From Atlantibacter subterraneus (GTDB lineage Bacteria; Pseudomonadota; Gammaproteobacteria; Enterobacterales; Enterobacteriaceae), in contig NZ_VLPS01000008.1 in the NCBI RefSeq assembly GCF_007570865.1, forward strand, positions 62,001-126,000: a stretch of 64,000 bases of DNA, read 5' to 3'. The position numbers were made by a program, and so were the translations under genes. Below, piece after piece: positions 1-8,801 of the stretch (position 1 is its first letter; every line of letters starts with the position of its first letter). The notes under the pieces were generated by a model. The model made no database searches and was not told the DNA's origin. It worked only from the letters and a program-made list of their open reading frames with translations.

Positions 1-440
1 TTTTCCCCTTCCGGGGTTTTTACCACAAACTCTTCATCGACCTGCTTTTTCAGAATGGCGCGCGCCATCGGCGAGTCGATGGAGATGTAATCTTTGCGCT
101 CGCCGTAAATCTCTTCCGGGCCGACGATGCGGAAAGTTTTCACATCCCCCGCTTCGTTTTCAATTTCCACCCAGGCACCAAAGAAAACCCGGCCCTCCTG
201 CTGGGGTGAATAGTCAACGATTTGCAGTTGCGGCATCAATTTGCGCAGGAAGTGTACCCGCCGGTCAATCTGGCGCAGGATGCGCTTATTGAAGGTGTAA
301 TCGGCGTTTTCGGAGCGGTCGCCGAGACTCGCCGCCCAGGAGACGATTTTGGTGATTTCCGGGCGTTTCTCGTTCCAGAGATAGTCGTGCTCTTGCTTAA
401 GCTTGTTATACCCTTCGCGGGTAATCAGTTTGGTCGCCAC
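1..440 (-). CDS. greB: Transcript cleavage factor GreB (3' part missing)
   Basis: GreB rescues backtracked RNA polymerase by stimulating cleavage of the nascent transcript through the secondary channel. About 146 codons are visible and the C-terminus lies outside the window. The N-terminal coiled coil carries the family block SLGDRSENADYTFNKR, with the acidic tip residues, followed by YSPQQEGRVFFGAWVEIEN and KDYISIDSPMARA of the FKBP-like domain. I chose a GTG start at 440 because the protein then begins VATKLITREGY, matching the family N-terminus; a weak GAG-type ribosome site lies about 10 bases upstream. It is divergent from tex, as in E. coli. The middle seems more diverged from E. coli GreB (from memory) than neighbouring proteins are. 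Confidence 0.93.
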   Translation of the reverse strand, partial: MATKLITREGYNKLKQEHDYLWNEKRPEITKIVSWAASLGDRSENADYTFNKRILRQIDRRVHFLRKLMPQLQIVDYSPQQEGRVFFGAWVEIENEAGDVKTFRIVGPEEIYGERKDYISIDSPMARAILKKQVDEEFVVKTPEGE

Positions 441-575
441 GCGTTCACTCTCGGTTGATTAAACATAAACGGAACTGTCCGAATCCATGACCGCATCGTG
501 CAGCGACTGGCATTTTGTTCCGGCAATCCGTATAACTGTGCCCTGAAATTTTCGCATCCAACAGATGAAATTGCC

Positions 576-2894
576 ATGATGAATGATTCACTCAGCCGTA
601 TTATCGCCGGTGAACTTCAGGCCAGAGCCGAACAGGTCGCCGCCGCCGTTCGCCTGCTTGATGAAGGGAACACCGTACCGTTTATCGCCCGGTATCGTAA
701 GGAAGTGACCGGCGGTCTGGACGACACGCAATTGCGTCAACTTGAGACGCGTCTGGGCTATTTGCGCGAGCTGGAAGAGCGCCGCCAGTCGATTATCAAA
801 TCGATTGAAGAACAAGGGAAACTCACCCCGGAACTGGCCTCCGCCATCAACGGCACGCTCAGCAAAACCGAACTCGAAGATTTATACCTGCCGTATAAAC
901 CCAAGCGCCGCACCCGTGGACAAATCGCCATTGAAGCGGGCCTTGAACCGCTGGCGGACCTGCTGTGGAATACGCCGTCTCACGATCCTGAGACCGAAGC
1001 CGCGAAGTTTATCGATGCCGATAACGGCGTGGCCGACAGCAAAGCCGCGCTGGACGGGGCGCGCTATATCCTGATGGAGCGCTTCGCCGAAGACGCCGCA
1101 TTGCTGGCGAAAGTCCGCGACTATTTGTGGAAAAACGCCCATCTGGTGGCGAGCGTAGTCAGCGGTAAAGAAGAGGAAGGCGCGAAATTCCGCGATTATT
1201 TCGACCATCATGAACCGATTGCAACCGTACCTTCGCACCGCGCGCTGGCAATGTTCCGGGGCCGTAACGAAGGCGTGCTGCAACTGGCGCTGAATGCCGA
1301 TCCGCAGTTCGACGAGCCGCCGCGTGAAAGCCACTGCGAGCAAATCATTATCGATCATCTGGGCTTACGCCTGAACAATGCCCCGGCAGACAGCTGGCGT
1401 CGCGCGGTAGTGAGCTGGACCTGGCGCATTAAGGTATTGATGCATCTGGAAACCGAGCTGATGAGCACCGTGCGCGAACGCGCCGAAGAAGAGGCCATCA
1501 ACGTGTTCGCCCGCAACCTGCACGATCTGCTGATGGCAGCCCCTGCCGGGCTGCGCGCCACTATGGGTCTCGATCCGGGCCTGCGCACCGGGGTGAAAGT
1601 GGCGGTGGTAGACGGCACCGGCAAACTGGTGGCGACCGATACCATTTATCCTCACACCGGGCAGGCTGCTAAAGCCGCCGTGGCGGTCGCCACGCTATGC
1701 GCTAAACATAACGTTGAGCTGGTCGCCATCGGCAACGGCACCGCGTCCCGCGAAACCGAACGCTTCTTCCTTGACGTACAGAAGCAGTATCCACAAATCA
1801 CCGCCCAGAAAGTGATTGTCAGTGAGGCGGGTGCGTCGGTTTATTCCGCCTCTGAGCTGGCAGCGCAGGAGTTCCCGGATCTGGATGTCTCGCTGCGCGG
1901 TGCGGTGTCTATTGCCCGTCGTTTGCAGGATCCGCTGGCGGAGCTGGTAAAAATCGACCCGAAATCCATCGGCGTCGGCCAGTATCAGCATGACGTCAGC
2001 CAGTCGCAGCTGGCGCGCAAGCTGGATGCGGTGGTGGAAGATTGCGTAAACGCCGTGGGTGTGGATTTGAATACCGCGTCGGTGCCGCTGTTGACCCGCG
2101 TCGCCGGGCTGACGCGCATGATGGCGCAAAATATCGTCAGCTGGCGCGACGAAAACGGCCAGTTCCAGAATCGTCAACAACTGCTGAAAGTGAGCCGTCT
2201 GGGGCCGAAAGCCTTTGAACAGTGCGCTGGATTTTTACGCATCAACCACGGCGATAACCCGCTGGACGCCTCCACCGTTCACCCGGAAGCCTATCCCATC
2301 GTTGAGCGTATCCTGGCCGCCACCCAGCAGTCGCTGCGCGATCTGATGGGCAACAGCAATGAATTGCGGAGTCTGAAAGCGGTGGATTACACCGATGAGC
2401 GTTTCGGCGTGCCGACGGTTAGCGACATCATCAAAGAGCTTGAAAAACCGGGCCGCGATCCGCGTCCGGAATTTAAAACCGCGCAGTTCGCCGAAGGGGT
2501 GGAAACCCTCAACGATCTTACGCCGGGCATGGTGCTGGAAGGCGCGGTGACCAACGTGACCAACTTTGGTGCCTTTGTGGATATCGGTGTCCACCAGGAC
2601 GGCCTGGTGCATATCTCCTCGCTGTCGGACAAGTTTATCGACGATCCGCATAAAATAGTGAAAGCGGGCGATATCGTGAAGGTTAAGGTGCTGGAAGTGG
2701 ATTTGCAGCGTAAGCGCATCGCGCTGACCATGCGTCTGGACGAGCAGCCGGGCGAAAGCACCCCTCGCCGCAGCGCAGGCGGGCCCGCATCCCGTCCGGC
2801 GCAGCAGCAAAAGCCCCGCGCGCGCGATAATAAACCCGCAGGCAATAGCGCCATGGGCGATGCCCTTGCCGCCGCTTTGGGTAAAAAACGTTAA
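576..2894 (+). CDS. tex: RNA-binding transcription accessory protein Tex (YhgF)
   Basis: Tex is a cytoplasmic nucleic-acid-binding protein related to eukaryotic Spt6, linked to transcription and toxin-gene expression in several bacteria. The 772-residue product has the usual order: N-terminal helical/HTH region, a YqgF-like RNase H fold around residues 325-450 ([16 protein letters not shown]), helix-hairpin-helix repeats, and a C-terminal S1 domain near residues 650-720 ([17 protein letters not shown]), ending in a basic tail. The ATG at 576 ([14 protein letters not shown]) matches the family N-terminus; an in-frame start at 498 would add an unconserved 26-residue extension. A terminator follows at once, so the gene is probably monocistronic. 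Confidence 0.97.
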   Translation: MMNDSLSRIIAGELQARAEQVAAAVRLLDEGNTVPFIARYRKEVTGGLDDTQLRQLETRLGYLRELEERRQSIIKSIEEQGKLTPELASAINGTLSKTELEDLYLPYKPKRRTRGQIAIEAGLEPLADLLWNTPSHDPETEAAKFIDADNGVADSKAALDGARYILMERFAEDAALLAKVRDYLWKNAHLVASVVSGKEEEGAKFRDYFDHHEPIATVPSHRALAMFRGRNEGVLQLALNADPQFDEPPRESHCEQIIIDHLGLRLNNAPADSWRRAVVSWTWRIKVLMHLETELMSTVRERAEEEAINVFARNLHDLLMAAPAGLRATMGLDPGLRTGVKVAVVDGTGKLVATDTIYPHTGQAAKAAVAVATLCAKHNVELVAIGNGTASRETERFFLDVQKQYPQITAQKVIVSEAGASVYSASELAAQEFPDLDVSLRGAVSIARRLQDPLAELVKIDPKSIGVGQYQHDVSQSQLARKLDAVVEDCVNAVGVDLNTASVPLLTRVAGLTRMMAQNIVSWRDENGQFQNRQQLLKVSRLGPKAFEQCAGFLRINHGDNPLDASTVHPEAYPIVERILAATQQSLRDLMGNSNELRSLKAVDYTDERFGVPTVSDIIKELEKPGRDPRPEFKTAQFAEGVETLNDLTPGMVLEGAVTNVTNFGAFVDIGVHQDGLVHISSLSDKFIDDPHKIVKAGDIVKVKVLEVDLQRKRIALTMRLDEQPGESTPRRSAGGPASRPAQQQKPRARDNKPAGNSAMGDALAAALGKKR

Positions 2895-2900
2895 CAACAG

Positions 2901-2926
2901 AGGCCGGGAAACCGGCCTTTTATTTC
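2901..2926 (+). terminator. Rho-independent terminator of tex
   Basis: A short GC stem (AGGCCGG, loop GAAA, CCGGCCT) followed by TTTTATTT starts seven bases after the tex stop codon. Confidence 0.8.
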
Positions 2927-2929
2927 CCC

Positions 2930-3346
2930 TGTAATATTTCGCAATATGAGAATCGCGGAATATTTTCTATTATTGATTTTATTGGTTTTCCCGGCGCTGA
3001 TTATCATAAAATATACGCGTCATTCTCATTTTAATAACAAAAAAACCGTCAATACCGCATTCGACCGATAAAAATCAGTGCGCCTCATTTTATTTTAACA
3101 AGCTGATATTATTAATATTTCTTAATAAATTCGCATTTCAAGCGTTTATTTTTCATTCTTTGCGCCAAAACAATGAATGGTTAAATATTGTATTTAGCAA
3201 CATATTCTGCATTGAAGATAAAAACCATTCTCATTATCATACCTTTCCATCAAGATTATTCCTTTTCTGCCAATGAATCTGGTTTCCTGTGCCTGCCCTC
3301 CAGTCATGGAAACCCTGTTCCCGACTACGAAAGACAAGAAGGCTCT
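2930..3346 (+). promoter_or_regulatory. AT-rich feo promoter region with Fur-box candidate
   Basis: This gene-free stretch of about 415 bp is strongly AT-rich and holds the feoABC promoter. At 3220-3238 the sequence AAAAACCATTCTCATTATC matches 13 of 19 positions of the Fur consensus, with an intact ATTATC half-site; a weaker TTATCAT/CATTCTCATT cluster lies near 3000-3030. Fur repression of feo is known in E. coli. I could not place a convincing FNR site, although FNR activation is known there. The upstream in-frame extension of feoA from 3188 is not conserved and is treated as non-coding. Confidence 0.6.
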
Positions 3347-3571
3347 ATGCAATTTTGCGCTAACAGTACCTGGAAAATCACCGGCTTTGCCCGGGAAATT
3401 AGCCCGGCTTACCGCCAAAAATTACTTTCGTTAGGTTTACTCCCCGGCTCCTCTTTTGACGTGGTGCGCGTCGCCCCGCTGGGCGATCCGATTCATATTT
3501 CCACTCGTCGGGTAAACCTTGTGTTACGCAAAAAGGATTTAGCGCTGGTACAGGTTGAAGCATCGTCCTGA
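3347..3571 (+). CDS. feoA: Ferrous iron transport protein FeoA
   Basis: FeoA is a small cytoplasmic SH3-like protein needed for Feo-dependent Fe(II) uptake, probably by contacting FeoB. The 74-residue product has the family core ([49 protein letters not shown]) and the usual length. The ATG at 3347 gives [14 protein letters not shown], aligning with E. coli FeoA. It is the first gene of feoABC, 21 bp before feoB, and lies downstream of a Fur-box candidate. Confidence 0.96.
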   Translation: MQFCANSTWKITGFAREISPAYRQKLLSLGLLPGSSFDVVRVAPLGDPIHISTRRVNLVLRKKDLALVQVEASS

Positions 3572-3592
3572 TTTTTGAGCTCAAATTGACCT

Positions 3593-5911
3593 ATGAAAAA
3601 GCTAACCATTGGATTAATCGGCAACCCGAACTCGGGTAAAACGACTCTGTTTAACCAGTTAACCGGCTCCCGGCAGCGGGTAGGCAACTGGGCGGGCGTC
3701 ACCGTTGAACGTAAAGAGGGCTTTTTTACCACGCCCGAGCATCAGGTCACGCTGGTAGATTTACCCGGCACCTACTCCCTGACGACGATCTCCTCTCAGA
3801 CCTCGCTCGATGAGCAAATTGCCTGCCATTACATCCTGAGCGGCGACGCCGACCTGCTGATTAACGTCGTGGACGCCTCGAACCTCGAACGCAATCTCTA
3901 TTTGACGCTGCAACTGCGCGAGCTGGGCATTCCCTGCATTGTTGCCCTGAACATGCTGGATATCGCCGAGAAACAGCAAATTCGCATTGATGTGGACGCG
4001 CTGGCGAATCGCCTCGGCTGCCCGGTAGTGCCGCTGGTTTCCACGCGCGGACGCGGCATTGATACCCTGAAACGGATTATCGATCGTGACCACCATGCCC
4101 AAAACGCGATCGACGTGCATTACGCCGCGCCGCTTTGCCGCGAGGCTAAGCATCTGGCGGAACATATGCCCGGTGAGATGCCGTTTACCCAGCGCCGCTG
4201 GCTGGGTTTGCAGATGCTGGAAGGCGATATCTATAGCCGCGCGTTTGCCGGTGATGCGGCGCAAAAGCTGGACGTGGCGTTAGCGCGACTCACCGAAGAA
4301 ATGGACGATCCGGCGCTGCATATCGCCGATGCGCGTTACCAGAGCATCGCCGCCATTTGCGACAGCGTCAGCAACAGCTTAACCGCAGAGCCCCACTACT
4401 TAACCACCGCGCTGGATAAAATCGTTATCAACCGTTTCCTCGGCATTCCGGTGTTTTTGCTGGTGATGTACCTGATGTTCCTGCTGGCGATTAACATTGG
4501 CGGCGCGTTGCAGCCGCTGTTTGACGTCGGTTCGGCAGCGATCTTTATTCATGGTTTGCAGTGGGTTGGCGCAACGTTCCATTTCCCGCAGTGGCTGACG
4601 ATATTCCTCGCCCAGGGGATTGGCGGTGGTATCAATACCGTTCTGCCGCTGGTGCCGCAAATCGGCATGATGTATTTGTTCCTCTCGTTCCTTGAAGATT
4701 CCGGCTATATGGCGCGCGCGGCGTTTGTGATGGACCGCCTGATGCAGTCCCTCGGCTTGCCCGGCAAATCCTTCGTCCCGCTAATTGTCGGCTTCGGCTG
4801 CAACGTGCCGTCGGTGATGGGCGCGCGTACCCTGGATGCGCCGCGCGAGCGGCTGATGACCGTGATGATGGCACCGTTTATGTCCTGCGGAGCGCGGCTG
4901 GCGATATTCGCGGTATTTGCCGCCGCGTTCTTCGGGCAGCAGGGGGCACTGGTGGTGTTTTCGCTGTATCTGCTGGGCATTGTGATGGCGATCCTCACCG
5001 GCCTGATGCTGAAGCACACCATCATGCGCGGCGAAGCGACGCCGTTCGTGATGGAACTGCCGGTTTATCACGTCCCACATCTGAAAAGCCTGGTGCTGCA
5101 AACCTGGCAGCGTCTGAAATCCTTCGTGATGCGCGCCGGGAAGGTGATTGTGGTAGTCAGTATTTTCGTCGGCGCGTTAAACAGCTTTTCGTTTAGCGGC
5201 AAGCCAGTGGATAACATCAATGACTCTGCGCTGGCGTCGGTGAGCCAGGTGCTCACCCCGCTGCTGAAGCCCATCGGCGTCCAGGAAGATAACTGGCAGG
5301 CCACCGTGGGGCTGTTTACCGGCGCGATGGCAAAAGAAGTGGTGGTCGGCACATTAAACACGCTGTACACCGCCGAAAATATTCATCAGGAAGAATTTGA
5401 TGCTGCCAGCTTTAACCTGCTTGATGAACTGGGCGGCGCGGTAGAAGAAACCTGGCAGAGCCTGAAAGACACCTTCAGCCTGAGCGTGCTGATGAACCCG
5501 ATTGAGGCCAGCAAAGGCGACGGCGAGATGGAAAGCGGCACCATGGGGGTGATGAGCGCCAAATTTGGTAGCAGCGCGTCGGCGTACAGCTACCTGATTT
5601 TTGTCCTGCTGTATATTCCATGCATTTCGGTGATGGGGGCGATCGCCCGCGAAACCAGCCGCAGCTGGATGGGCTTCTCTATTCTGTGGGGACTGAATAT
5701 CGCTTACTCGCTTTCGACGCTTTACTACCAGACCGTGTCGTTCCAGCAGCATCCGCAATACAGCCTGGTATGCATCCTGGCGGTCGTGTTGTTTAACGTG
5801 CTGGTGCTGACGCTGTTACGTCGGGCGCGCAGCCGCGTTGACCTCGGCGTGTTGGGGCAGCGCAAGGCGGCGGAAGTCTGCTGTGAAGCCTCATCCAGCC
5901 ACTGTCATTAA
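3593..5911 (+). CDS. feoB: Fe(II) transporter FeoB
   Basis: FeoB is the inner-membrane ferrous iron permease. The 772-residue product has an N-terminal G-protein domain (GNPNSGKTTLF at residues 9-19, VDLPGTYSL as G3, NMLD as G4), a GDI-like linker to about residue 270, then a polytopic domain with two Gate motifs (LSFLEDSGYMARAAFVMD and the later region around LPVYHVPHLKSL) and the GFGCNVPSVMGARTLD segment. The C-terminus is cysteine-rich (VCCEASSSHCH). It lies between feoA and feoC in one operon, with a 9-bp gap before feoC. Confidence 0.98.
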   Translation: MKKLTIGLIGNPNSGKTTLFNQLTGSRQRVGNWAGVTVERKEGFFTTPEHQVTLVDLPGTYSLTTISSQTSLDEQIACHYILSGDADLLINVVDASNLERNLYLTLQLRELGIPCIVALNMLDIAEKQQIRIDVDALANRLGCPVVPLVSTRGRGIDTLKRIIDRDHHAQNAIDVHYAAPLCREAKHLAEHMPGEMPFTQRRWLGLQMLEGDIYSRAFAGDAAQKLDVALARLTEEMDDPALHIADARYQSIAAICDSVSNSLTAEPHYLTTALDKIVINRFLGIPVFLLVMYLMFLLAINIGGALQPLFDVGSAAIFIHGLQWVGATFHFPQWLTIFLAQGIGGGINTVLPLVPQIGMMYLFLSFLEDSGYMARAAFVMDRLMQSLGLPGKSFVPLIVGFGCNVPSVMGARTLDAPRERLMTVMMAPFMSCGARLAIFAVFAAAFFGQQGALVVFSLYLLGIVMAILTGLMLKHTIMRGEATPFVMELPVYHVPHLKSLVLQTWQRLKSFVMRAGKVIVVVSIFVGALNSFSFSGKPVDNINDSALASVSQVLTPLLKPIGVQEDNWQATVGLFTGAMAKEVVVGTLNTLYTAENIHQEEFDAASFNLLDELGGAVEETWQSLKDTFSLSVLMNPIEASKGDGEMESGTMGVMSAKFGSSASAYSYLIFVLLYIPCISVMGAIARETSRSWMGFSILWGLNIAYSLSTLYYQTVSFQQHPQYSLVCILAVVLFNVLVLTLLRRARSRVDLGVLGQRKAAEVCCEASSSHCH

Positions 5912-5920
5912 GGTGAACGT

Positions 5921-6157
5921 ATGGCGACGCTGATACAAGTTCGCGATTTGCTGGCGTTACAGGGACGTCTGGAGGCCAGCCGGATGAGTGAGTTGCTCGC
6001 CACTCCGCGTCCGATGATTGACGCAATGCTGGGACGACTGGAAGCAATGGGTCGGGTAAAACGCGTGACGGAAGACTTGAGCGGGTGTTTGTCAGGCAGT
6101 TGTAAACGCTGCCCTGAAGGAAATGCTTGCCAAAAAACGTTCTGGACGCTTCAATAG
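5921..6157 (+). CDS. feoC: Fe-S-dependent regulator/stabiliser FeoC
   Basis: FeoC is a small winged-helix protein. In related enterics it protects FeoB from proteolysis and may bind an Fe-S cluster. The 78-residue product has the helix-turn-helix region ([19 protein letters not shown]) and the four-cysteine wing [15 protein letters not shown] near the C-terminus, both diagnostic. It is the last gene of feoABC. The role is inferred from family knowledge; only the fold and cysteines are visible here. Confidence 0.95.
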   Translation: MATLIQVRDLLALQGRLEASRMSELLATPRPMIDAMLGRLEAMGRVKRVTEDLSGCLSGSCKRCPEGNACQKTFWTLQ

Positions 6158-6186
6158 CACCACAAAATAAAGAAAGCAGTGGCACT

Positions 6187-6213
6187 AAAAAAGGCGGGTT
6201 ACCCCGCCTTTTT
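6187..6213. terminator. Bidirectional terminator between feoC and the DUF1471 gene
   Basis: A GGCGGG/CCCGCC stem with a short loop is flanked by A6 on the left and T5 on the right. It can therefore stop transcription from feoABC on the plus strand and from the convergent DUF1471 gene on the minus strand. Confidence 0.85.
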
Positions 6214-6215
6214 CA

Positions 6216-6485
6216 TTATTTGTAGACGTCGGCCGTTGCGCGGATATCCTGCGTTTTCTTATCGGCGCTGGTGATCACATAGTAAGTGCCGCCCATTTCA
6301 TCGGCTTTTTTCGACAGTTCTTTCCTGGCGTCCATCGGCGCGCTTTCATCGCTGGTGGAAATCGTGCCAATCTTGGTCAAATTCATTCCTGCCACTTTAT
6401 CTTTCTCGAGTTCTTTCGCTGCGAATACGCCGAAAGAAAGCGAGCCGATAACTAAAGAAGTAACAATGCCAGTGACTAATTTCAT
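6216..6485 (-). CDS. DUF1471 (YhcN/BhsA/McbA family) periplasmic protein
   Basis: A small exported protein of the enterobacterial DUF1471 family, whose members respond to stress and affect biofilm or membrane permeability. The 89-residue product starts with a clear signal peptide (about residues 1-22, cleavage after SFGVFA). The mature part has the family features GMNLTKIGTIS and DEMGGTYYVITSA, ending ATADVYK. The ATG at 6485 has an AAGGAG ribosome site; a longer upstream extension lacks support. In E. coli this position between feoC and bioH is occupied by a different gene (yhgA), so this looks lineage-specific. The exact paralogue and function cannot be assigned. Confidence 0.85.
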   Translation of the reverse strand: MKLVTGIVTSLVIGSLSFGVFAAKELEKDKVAGMNLTKIGTISTSDESAPMDARKELSKKADEMGGTYYVITSADKKTQDIRATADVYK

Positions 6486-6599
6486 AGCTTCACACTCCTT
6501 AGAAAGGTTTGTTGTTTTGTGATGCCTGGCGGGGGCGACTCTGCGCCGAAAAATAAAAATTGCCCGTGGGACAACCACTTTCTAAGTATTGACCGTTAT

Positions 6600-7385
6600 T
6601 TATACTTTTGCCAGAGACTCACCCAGGCTAAACAGCACCTCGCAAAACATTTCAGAATTATTGATAAACGGTGCGTGGGCGGCTTTATCAAACATCACCG
6701 ACCGGCTGTCCGGATAACGTTCATCCAGCAACACCGCAACTTTGCGCGGCACCAGCCCATCCAGCCGACCATATAAACGCCAGAACGGCATCGTCAATGC
6801 GGCGAGATCGTCGCGCAAATCGACCGACCGGAGGATTTCCAGGCCGCCGTTCAGCACGTCGACGGATGGCATCGGCGCATCAAGAACGATGGATTTCAAC
6901 CTGCGGGCATCCTGCCGGGCGCTTTCCGTGCCCAGAGTCTGTAACGCCAGGAAGCGCTCGACGGTACGCTGAAAGTCTTCGCTTAACTGCTGCTGAAAAC
7001 CCGCCAGCACCGCGGGCTTGATCCCCGGCCACTGCTCCTCTTCGCGGGCGCTGAAACATGGTGATGATGCGACGGTTACCAGTGCGTCTACCCGTTCCGG
7101 GTGCGTTAACGCGATCTGGCTCGCCACCAGCCCGCCCAGGCTCCAGCCCAGCCAGATGGCATTTTTGGGGGCCTGACGCAGCACGCACTTTGCCATCGCG
7201 TCGAGATCCATCGCGCCGAAACCGGTACTGCGACCATAACCCGGCAAATCCACCAGATGCAGGGTAAATTGCGAGGCTAATTGCTCGCTGATGCAATCCC
7301 ACACGCCGGCATTCAGTCCCCATCCGTGCAACAGCACAAGATCAATATTTCCCTCTCCCCGGGTCTGCCACCAGATGTCATTCAT
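6600..7385 (-). CDS. bioH: Pimeloyl-[ACP] methyl ester carboxylesterase BioH
   Basis: BioH removes the methyl group from pimeloyl-ACP methyl ester, ending pimelate-chain synthesis in the biotin pathway. The 261-residue alpha/beta hydrolase shows the nucleophile motif GWSLGG with Ser82, an oxyanion-hole HGWGLN segment near residue 20, Asp209 in LYGRLDG and His237 in KAAHAPF. The last two are shifted by two residues from E. coli because of a small insertion ([10 protein letters not shown]). It is divergent from gntX with a 34-bp gap, as in E. coli. Confidence 0.97.
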   Translation of the reverse strand: MNDIWWQTRGEGNIDLVLLHGWGLNAGVWDCISEQLASQFTLHLVDLPGYGRSTGFGAMDLDAMAKCVLRQAPKNAIWLGWSLGGLVASQIALTHPERVDALVTVASSPCFSAREEEQWPGIKPAVLAGFQQQLSEDFQRTVERFLALQTLGTESARQDARRLKSIVLDAPMPSVDVLNGGLEILRSVDLRDDLAALTMPFWRLYGRLDGLVPRKVAVLLDERYPDSRSVMFDKAAHAPFINNSEMFCEVLFSLGESLAKV

Positions 7386-7419
7386 TCGCTAAAGTCTCAT
7401 TTTTGTCAGGAAGACCACG

Positions 7420-8103
7420 ATGCTAACAGTACCCGCCTTGTGTTGGCTATGCAGGATGCCGCTTGCCGTTTCCCGGTGGGGGATTTGCTCCTGCTGTTAC
7501 ACAGCGCTGCCCGCCCCACCGCCCTGCTGCCCGGTGTGCGGATTGCCCGCCGTCGTAACCACATTGCCCTGCGGACGCTGCCTGCGAAAATCCCCGCCGT
7601 GGCAACGGCTGCTCTACGTAACGGATTACTGCCCGCCATTGAGCACGCTGGTACAGGGGTTGAAGTTTTACCGGCAAACCGCCCTGGCCCAACCGCTGGC
7701 GCGGCTGATATTGCTGCGCGTGCGTCAGGCCCAGCAGGAATTGGCGCTACCGCTTCCCGACTTAATCATCAGCGTGCCGCTGCATCGGCGACGGGCGTGG
7801 CGACGGGGATTTAACCAGAGCGCGCTGTTGGCAAAACCGCTTGCCCGCTGGCTGGGCTGTCGCTATGAGGCACGAGCATTAAAGCGCGTCAGGAACACAC
7901 CGGTTCAGCACCATCTCAGCGCACGGCTGCGAAAAAAAAACCTGCGCGCGGCATTTCGCCTTGAATTGCCCGTGCGCGATCTCCATATCGTTATCGTGGA
8001 TGACGTCGTTACAACGGGCAGTACGGTGGGAGAAATTGCCAAATTATTGCATCGCCATGGCGCGGCGACTGTCCAGGTATGGTGCCTGTGTCGAACCTTG
8101 TAG
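7420..8103 (+). CDS. gntX: DNA utilisation protein GntX (ComF family)
   Basis: A 227-residue ComF-type protein. ComF members are associated with use of DNA as a nutrient or competence, and E. coli GntX is needed for growth on DNA. The N-terminus has a cysteine-rich zinc-ribbon-like region (CWLC, CSCC, CPVCG, CGRC within the first 55 residues). The C-terminus is a phosphoribosyltransferase fold with the PRPP-binding motif IVIVDDVVTTGST. Despite the symbol, it has no proven gluconate role. An AGGAAG ribosome site precedes the ATG at 7420, and nfuA follows 58 bp downstream. Confidence 0.93.
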   Translation: MLTVPALCWLCRMPLAVSRWGICSCCYTALPAPPPCCPVCGLPAVVTTLPCGRCLRKSPPWQRLLYVTDYCPPLSTLVQGLKFYRQTALAQPLARLILLRVRQAQQELALPLPDLIISVPLHRRRAWRRGFNQSALLAKPLARWLGCRYEARALKRVRNTPVQHHLSARLRKKNLRAAFRLELPVRDLHIVIVDDVVTTGSTVGEIAKLLHRHGAATVQVWCLCRTL

Positions 8104-8161
8104 AGGGTCGATGATGGGCGTATTATAACCAGGTAAAATAGTCAACTATTAGGCCATTGCT

Positions 8162-8737
8162 ATGATTCGTATTTCCGATGCTGCCCAGGTGCACTTTGTC
8201 AAACTTCTGGCTAACCAGGAAGAAGGCACCCAAATCCGCGTGTTCGTGATTAACCCAGGTACGCCGAATGCAGAATGCGGCGTGTCATACTGCCCGCCGG
8301 ATGCGGTCGAAGCCAGCGACACGGCGCTGACGTTTGAACATCTCACCGCTTACGTGGACGAGTTAAGCGCTCCGTATCTGGAAGACGCGGAAATCGACTT
8401 TGTCACCGACCAGTTAGGGTCGCAGCTGACGCTGAAAGCGCCGAACGCCAAAATGCGCAAAGTATCCGATGATGCCCCGCTGATGGAGCGCGTGGAGTAC
8501 CTGCTGCAATCGCAGATCAACCCGCAGCTGGCTGGTCACGGTGGCCGCGTGTCGCTGATGGAAATCACCGACGAAGGCTTTGCCATCCTGCAATTCGGCG
8601 GCGGCTGTAACGGTTGTTCGATGGTAGACGTGACGCTGAAAGAAGGGATCGAGAAGCAGCTGCTGAACGAGTTCCCGGAACTGAAAGGCGTGCGCGATCT
8701 GACTGAACACCAGCGTGGCGAGCACTCTTACTACTAA
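8162..8737 (+). CDS. nfuA: Fe-S biogenesis protein NfuA
   Basis: NfuA carries a [4Fe-4S] cluster between protomers and hands it to apo-proteins, especially under oxidative stress or iron limitation; it also refreshes lipoyl synthase. The 191-residue product has a degenerate A-type carrier domain (residues 1-100) and a C-terminal Nfu domain with the cluster-binding motif GGGCNGCS (Cys149 and Cys152). In E. coli the next gene is the gluconate permease gntT; here malQ follows directly in convergent orientation. Confidence 0.97.
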   Translation: MIRISDAAQVHFVKLLANQEEGTQIRVFVINPGTPNAECGVSYCPPDAVEASDTALTFEHLTAYVDELSAPYLEDAEIDFVTDQLGSQLTLKAPNAKMRKVSDDAPLMERVEYLLQSQINPQLAGHGGRVSLMEITDEGFAILQFGGGCNGCSMVDVTLKEGIEKQLLNEFPELKGVRDLTEHQRGEHSYY

Positions 8738-8756
8738 TCTGCTGACCGCCGCAGAC

Positions 8757-8790
8757 AAAAAAGCCGCTGATGTCGTTCAGCGGCTTTTTT
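8757..8790. terminator. Bidirectional terminator between nfuA and malQ
   Basis: An A6-GCCGCTGA stem, six-base loop and TCAGCGGC-T6 form a symmetrical hairpin between convergent genes, able to terminate both. Confidence 0.88.
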
Positions 8791-8801
8791 ATGTCTGCCG
8801 A

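Noticed and set aside
3188-3346. N-terminal extension of feoA to an upstream ATG
   Set aside because: It would translate the Fur-box and promoter region; the family N-terminus begins at 3347.
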